A stretch of 64,000 nucleotides of DNA, taken from positions 1-64,000 of the forward strand of contig CALXGQ010000007.1 of NCBI GenBank assembly GCA_944387895.1, in the 5' to 3' direction. The position numbers were made by a program, and so were the translations under genes. This DNA comes from an uncultured Clostridia bacterium (lineage in GTDB: Bacteria; Bacillota; Clostridia; Oscillospirales; QAKW01). Shown here in pieces: positions 59,926 to 64,000 of the stretch (position 1 is the stretch's first letter; each line of letters starts with the position of its first letter). The notes under the pieces were generated by a model that saw only the letters and a list, made by a program, of their open reading frames with translations, had not been told where the DNA came from and did not search any database.

Positions 59926-61110
59926 TCAATGATGGAAAAGACGCATCCCGGTAAAAGCCATGGCGATGCCGTATTTATTGCAGCATTCGATCACCACGTC
60001 GTCCCGGATCGATCCGCCCGGCTCGGCAATATAGGATACGCCGCTTCTTTTCGCCCGCTCGATATTATCGTCGAAAGGGAAGAAGGCGTCGCTGCCCAGC
60101 GCCACGCCGCTCAGCCCCGAAAGATAGGCCTCTGCCTCCGCGGCGGTGAGCGGTGCGGGGCGCCGGGTGAAATATTTCTGCCAGACCCCTTCCGCGCAGA
60201 CGTCCTCTTCATTCTTACCGATATAGCTATCGATCACGTTATCCCGATCCGGGCGGCCGATAGCGTCCTTGAAGGGCAGATCCAGCACCTTTTCATGCTG
60301 GCGCAGATGCCATATATCCGCCTTATTCCCGGCAAGACGGGTGCAATGGATACGGGACTGCTGCCCCGCCCCGACGCCGATGGCCTGGCCGTCCACCGCA
60401 TAGCAGACGGAATTGGACTGGGTATATTTCAGCGTAATCAACGCAATGATCAGATCGCGCCTGGCGCTGGCGGGCAGGGTTTTGTTTTCCGTCACCAGAT
60501 TTTCCAGCAGGGCGGCGTCGATTTTAAAATCGTTGCGCCCCTGCTCGAAGGTGATCCCGTAGACCTGCTTTCTTTCCACCGGATCCGGGCAATACGCCGG
60601 ATCGATTTCAACAATATTGTAGTTCCCCTTCCGCTTGCTTTTCAGGATCTCCAGCGCCTCCGGCGTATAGCCGGGCGCAATGATCCCATCGGACACCTCG
60701 CGCTTGATCAGGGTGGCGGTGGTTACGTCGCAGATATCGGAAAGGGCGATCCAGTCGCCAAAGGAGCTCATCCGGTCGGTGCCCCGCGCCCGGGCATAGG
60801 CGCAGGCCAGCGGCGAATCGTCTAACCCTGCGATATCCTCAACAAAGCAGGCTTTCTTCAGCTTTTCCGGCAGCGGCGTTCCAACGGCGGCCGAGGTGGG
60901 GCTTACATGCTTGAAGGAGGTGGCGGCCGGCATTCCCAGCGCCTCTTTAAGCTCCTTCACCAGCTGCCAGGAATTGAAGGCGTCCAGAAAGTTGATATAT
61001 CCGGGCCGCCCGGAAAGGATGCGGATCGGAAGGGCGCTTCCGTCCTGCATGAAGATTTTTGCCGGTTTCTGGTTGGGGTTACAGCCGTATTTCAGTTCAA
61101 ATTCTTTCAT
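59926..61110 (-). CDS. Stand-alone AICAR transformylase (PurH C-terminal half type)
   Basis: A 394-residue protein that formylates AICAR to FAICAR with 10-formyl-THF. It starts FELKYGCNPNQKPAKIF and contains ATSFKHVSPTSAAVG, the AICAR-transformylase active-site Lys-His block, and VCYAVDGQAIGVGAGQQSRIHC. The N-terminal IMP cyclohydrolase (MGS-fold) half of normal PurH, about 190 residues, is missing. The next gene upstream encodes a PurO-like cyclohydrolase that can supply the last step. The clean start codon and ribosome spacing show that this is not a broken purH. Confidence 0.93.
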   Translation of the reverse strand: MKEFELKYGCNPNQKPAKIFMQDGSALPIRILSGRPGYINFLDAFNSWQLVKELKEALGMPAATSFKHVSPTSAAVGTPLPEKLKKACFVEDIAGLDDSPLACAYARARGTDRMSSFGDWIALSDICDVTTATLIKREVSDGIIAPGYTPEALEILKSKRKGNYNIVEIDPAYCPDPVERKQVYGITFEQGRNDFKIDAALLENLVTENKTLPASARRDLIIALITLKYTQSNSVCYAVDGQAIGVGAGQQSRIHCTRLAGNKADIWHLRQHEKVLDLPFKDAIGRPDRDNVIDSYIGKNEEDVCAEGVWQKYFTRRPAPLTAAEAEAYLSGLSGVALGSDAFFPFDDNIERAKRSGVSYIAEPGGSIRDDVVIECCNKYGIAMAFTGMRLFHH

Positions 61111-61119
61111 CTTTTTTCC

Positions 61120-61842
61120 TCACTTGCAGTTCTTATTGATCAGCCGGGTTTCCATCGCGCCGGTGGTCAGATCCGTATAGCAGACATACAGGGAAATCTT
61201 ATTATCGGCGTCCAGATTGCTCCAGATATCCTCCGTAAACGCGTCGATCTCGTCCGGAACGGAGATCCGCTCCGGTTCGCCCTGAAAGGTGGGAATGGGA
61301 TCGCCGTCGCAAAGATAGGTATGGATAAAATGCCCCAATCCCTTCAGGGCAGGATAGGAAAAATGATAGCGGCAGCAGGCACTTCCTTCCGCGTCCGCGC
61401 TTTTCAAAATGCTCATCTCATAAGTAAAATCACCTTGACCGAAGGTGATCATGCCGCTGATCCGGGGCGTGAAATTCGGCCGGTCCGGCTCAAATTCCCG
61501 GGTCGCCAGCGAGGCGGCAAAATCTACGCCGTTCTTCAACCCCTCATAAATCGTATCCGTCTGGTCGCCGTTGGTCACGATCAGCTTGTTCTGATAGCGG
61601 CGCTGGGCGGCATAGATGATCAGGGAGGGATCCGCCACCTTGCCCGGATCAAAGGGCTCGGTATAGAGCGTTCCGTCCTTCACGGTAAAAACGCGGTTGC
61701 GGCTGTTTGCGCTCCGCCCCATAATGAAATAGGCGGTCGCCGCCGCCCGGCCGCTGCGGGTTTTGCCGATCACGATCCCGCGGCCAACGTAATGATTGCC
61801 CCGGATCCGCTCGCCCATGGATTGGATCTCATAAATATTCAT
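61120..61842 (-). CDS. IMP cyclohydrolase, PurO-like
   Basis: A 240-residue protein that closes the ring of FAICAR to give IMP. It starts GERIRGNHYVGRGIVIGKT and contains AYFIMGRSANSRNRVF, NTN-hydrolase-like features typical of the PurO/IMP cyclohydrolase family first known from archaea and found in many Clostridia. The position next to the cyclohydrolase-less AICAR transformylase strongly supports the role. It overlaps purN by four bases. Confidence 0.88.
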   Translation of the reverse strand: MNIYEIQSMGERIRGNHYVGRGIVIGKTRSGRAAATAYFIMGRSANSRNRVFTVKDGTLYTEPFDPGKVADPSLIIYAAQRRYQNKLIVTNGDQTDTIYEGLKNGVDFAASLATREFEPDRPNFTPRISGMITFGQGDFTYEMSILKSADAEGSACCRYHFSYPALKGLGHFIHTYLCDGDPIPTFQGEPERISVPDEIDAFTEDIWSNLDADNKISLYVCYTDLTTGAMETRLINKNCK

Positions 61843-62453
61843 ATCGTTTCTCCTTTCAATATCGCGGCAGAAACCTGCTCAACAGCACGCGGCAGCAGAA
61901 TCCATTCCGCCTGCTCCATCACCCGCTTCTGCAAAATCTCAGGGGTATCTCCCGGCTGGATCTCCACCGCCTTCTGGGCGATGATCCGGCCGCCGTCCGG
62001 GATCTCATTGACAAAATGAACGGTGGCGCCAGTCACCTTGACGCCGTAATCCAGCGCCGCCTGATGGACCCGCAGCCCATAAAATCCGCGGCCGCAGAAG
62101 GAGGGGATCAGCGAAGGATGGACGTTGATGATCCGCTCGGGATAGCGGCTGGTGAAATCCGCGCTGAGAATATTCATAAAGCCGGCCAGAACAATCAGCT
62201 GGATGCCGTATTTTTCCAGAGCGGCAAGCATCTTTTTTTCAAACTCCGCCTGCCCGGCGCACTCCTTTTTCACAACGATCTCCGTGGGGATCCCGGCCTT
62301 TTCCGCGCGCCGGAGCGCATAGGCCTCCCGGTTCCCGGCAAGCACCAGCGCCAGCTCTCCGCTGGAGAGTTGGCCGCAGGCGGCGCTATCGATCAGCGCC
62401 TGAAGATTGGTTCCCCCGCCGGATACCAGAACGGCGATTTTCGTCTTTTCCAT
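61839..62453 (-). CDS. purN: Phosphoribosylglycinamide formyltransferase
   Basis: A 204-residue enzyme that formylates GAR with 10-formyl-THF. It has KIAVLVSGGGTNLQALID, IVLAGFMNILS, the catalytic stretch INVHPSLIPSFCG (Asn and His) and GATVHFVNEIPDGG with the catalytic Asp. The order purM-purN is standard. Confidence 0.98.
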   Translation of the reverse strand: MEKTKIAVLVSGGGTNLQALIDSAACGQLSSGELALVLAGNREAYALRRAEKAGIPTEIVVKKECAGQAEFEKKMLAALEKYGIQLIVLAGFMNILSADFTSRYPERIINVHPSLIPSFCGRGFYGLRVHQAALDYGVKVTGATVHFVNEIPDGGRIIAQKAVEIQPGDTPEILQKRVMEQAEWILLPRAVEQVSAAILKGETI

Positions 62454-62457
62454 CGCC

Positions 62458-63498
62458 TTACACCAACATCATCTTTTCATCGGACTCCACGATGGAACCG
62501 ATGACATAAGCCTCTTCCCCGTTGGCCCGAAGAATCTCCAGAGCGCGGTCGGCGTCTTCGGCGGCGACCACGACGCTCATCCCGACGCCCATATTGAAGG
62601 TATTATACATATCCCGCTCGGGGATGCCGCCGGTTTTGGCGATCAGCTCAAAAATCGGGAGCACCCGAACCGCGCTCTTTTCGATGCGCGCGCCCAGACC
62701 GTCGGGGATGCTGCGGGGAATATTTTCATAAAATCCGCCGCCGGTGATATGGGATACGCCCTTGACTCTGACCTGCTCGAAAAGCGCAAGCATCGGCTTG
62801 ACGTAGATCTTCGTCGGCGTCAGCAGCGTTTCGCCGATGGAGCTGCCCCCCAGCTCCGCCACCGGCTTGGTGATATCGGCGCGCTCCACGTCGAAAACCT
62901 TGCGCACCAGCGAAAAACCGTTGGAGTGGACGCCGCTGGAAGGCAGGGCGATCACCACGTCGCCGGGGATCATCGTTTTATTGTCCAGCACCTTTTCCCC
63001 GTCTACGATCCCCACGGCGAAGCCGGCAAGGTCGTATTCGTCCTCCGGATAGAATCCGGGCATTTCCGCCGTTTCCCCGCCGATCAGGGCGGCGCCGCTC
63101 TGAACGCAGCCCTCCGCCACGCCGGATACGATATCGGCGATCTTTTCCGGCCGGTTTTTTCCGCAGGCAATATAGTCCAGAAAGAAAAGCGGCTTTGCTC
63201 CGCAGCAGATCACGTCGTTGACGCACATCGCCACGCAGTCGATCCCTACCGTATGATGACGATCCATCAGAAAGGCCAGCTTCAGCTTGGTTCCAACGCC
63301 GTCGGTCCCGCTGACCAGAACCGGCCTTTTCATCCCGGTGAGATCCGGCGCAAAAAGACCGCCGAACCCGCCGATATCGATATCGGCGCCGGCCGTTTTG
63401 GTGCGGGCCACATGGCTTTTCATCAGCTCTACCGCTTTATAGCCTGCGGTGATGTCCACGCCGGCCGCCGCATAGCTTTCGGATTTTGAATTTTTCAT
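62458..63498 (-). CDS. purM: Phosphoribosylformylglycinamidine cyclo-ligase
   Basis: A 346-residue AIR synthetase. It has [35 protein letters not shown] (ATP site), [29 protein letters not shown] and [16 protein letters not shown]. It lies four bases after purF and five before purN. Confidence 0.98.
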   Translation of the reverse strand: MKNSKSESYAAAGVDITAGYKAVELMKSHVARTKTAGADIDIGGFGGLFAPDLTGMKRPVLVSGTDGVGTKLKLAFLMDRHHTVGIDCVAMCVNDVICCGAKPLFFLDYIACGKNRPEKIADIVSGVAEGCVQSGAALIGGETAEMPGFYPEDEYDLAGFAVGIVDGEKVLDNKTMIPGDVVIALPSSGVHSNGFSLVRKVFDVERADITKPVAELGGSSIGETLLTPTKIYVKPMLALFEQVRVKGVSHITGGGFYENIPRSIPDGLGARIEKSAVRVLPIFELIAKTGGIPERDMYNTFNMGVGMSVVVAAEDADRALEILRANGEEAYVIGSIVESDEKMMLV

Positions 63499-63501
63499 TT
63501 T

Positions 63502-64000
63502 TTATTCCTTTCCGTTCCAGCAGTATGTGCAAAGCTCACACGCCGGAAGCCCTATGGCTTTGATGATATTTTCAAGGGACTGATACTCCAGAGAAGCAAA
63601 ATCAAATTTTCGGCAAAGCGCTTCGCGCAGCTTTTTGCCCCGCTCTGTTGCGCCGTCGATATACTCGTCGATATACCGGAACCCTTCCTCCCCTTCCAGC
63701 TCCACGATCATGCGCCGGGCGATCAGCTCCATATCCGAAGCGGAGCGGGAAAAGTTATGGAATTTACACCCGAACATGATCGGCGGACAGGCGGAACGCA
63801 TATGCACCTCTTTGGCGCCGTTCTCATATAGAAATTCCACCGTTTCCTTGATCTGCGTGCCGCGGACGATGGAATCGTCCAGAAACAGAAGCTTTTTATC
63901 CTGAATCAGCTCATGGATCGGGATCTGCTTCATTTTGGCCACCTTGTTCCGCTCGGTCTGATGGGCCGGCGTAAAGCTGCGGGACCAGGTGGGCGTATAT
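63502..64000 (-). CDS. purF: Amidophosphoribosyltransferase, C-terminal part (cut by window end)
   Basis: The visible 165 residues are the end of the first enzyme of purine synthesis, which transfers glutamine ammonia to PRPP. The frame runs to the window edge (RSFTPAHQTERNKVAKM). It contains the PRPP-binding loop LLFLDDSIVRGTQ and CPPIMFGCKFHNFSRSASDMELIA. The rest of the gene, its promoter and any purine riboswitch lie beyond position 64000. Confidence 0.95.
   Translation of the reverse strand, partial: YTPTWSRSFTPAHQTERNKVAKMKQIPIHELIQDKKLLFLDDSIVRGTQIKETVEFLYENGAKEVHMRSACPPIMFGCKFHNFSRSASDMELIARRMIVELEGEEGFRYIDEYIDGATERGKKLREALCRKFDFASLEYQSLENIIKAIGLPACELCTYCWNGKE

Noticed and set aside
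59926-61110. Truncated or broken purH
   Set aside because: The start, ribosome spacing and full transformylase domain are intact, and a PurO-like cyclohydrolase is encoded next to it.

Overview
This window comes from the chromosome of an endospore-forming member of the Clostridia, with moderately high GC (by eye about 55%). The evidence is a SipL/SpoVM sporulation cluster, a GerW (YtfJ) gene, a GerA-type germination operon, an Ile T-box in front of a long IleRS, a single-chain PurL of about 1230 residues and a PurO-like IMP cyclohydrolase in the purine operon. An Oscillospirales-like lineage fits, but the genus is an inference I cannot test. Nearly all genes lie on the minus strand in tightly packed operons, many overlapping by 4 to 13 bases. 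I see no tRNA, rRNA, CRISPR array, prophage or defence island.

Layout. 1-120: the probable left end of an IS200-type insertion sequence whose transposase would lie outside the window. 132-2667: a cadmium/zinc resistance operon (ArsR/CadC-type repressor, free-standing HMA metallochaperone, P1B ATPase) with a clear promoter and operator. 2713-6210: ileS behind a T-box leader reading ATC, facing dus convergently. 7185-10701: rpmG-secE-nusG-rplK-rplA, then the L10-leader-controlled rplJ-rplL. 10723-20996: recJ-relA-dtd-MBL-hemZ-ligA-gatB. 21012-23979: DUF421, DUF4363, a 51-residue membrane protein, the 26-residue SpoVM and SipL. 24063-25812: a VanY-type carboxypeptidase with a repetitive linker, divergent from an anchored protein of unknown function. 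25763-31792: two M16 peptidase homologues, lgt, folD and two membrane proteins of unknown function. 31834-34680: a secreted GHL10 plus amidase fusion. 34735-37749: a D,D-carboxypeptidase, an RluB-type pseudouridine synthase and two lipoproteins. 37757-43379: lon-ysxC-M50 protease-scpA-scpB and gerW. 43418-44308: a ThuA-like gene. 44305-47001: a compact GerA-C-B operon. 47054-47800: a HAD phosphatase. 47851-53157: GH2 beta-galactosidase divergent from a phosphoesterase/PQQ-propeller fusion. 53211-64000: purF (cut by the window edge), purM, purN, purO-like, AICAR transformylase, purD, purL and fhs.

How the genes work together. The purine operon ends with fhs, which makes the 10-formyl-THF that PurN and the AICAR transformylase use; folD lies elsewhere. 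The usual bifunctional PurH is replaced by two separate proteins. SipL and SpoVM are both known to act with SpoIVA at the forespore surface, so their adjacency makes the two small flanking membrane-protein genes candidate sporulation genes.

Nothing here looks like a wholly new defence or mobile system. The most unusual items are the compact Ger operon, the two uncharacterised genes beside SpoVM/SipL, the GHL10-amidase and phosphoesterase-propeller fusions, the T-box bulge without the usual ACC, and several places where terminators overlap start or stop signals.
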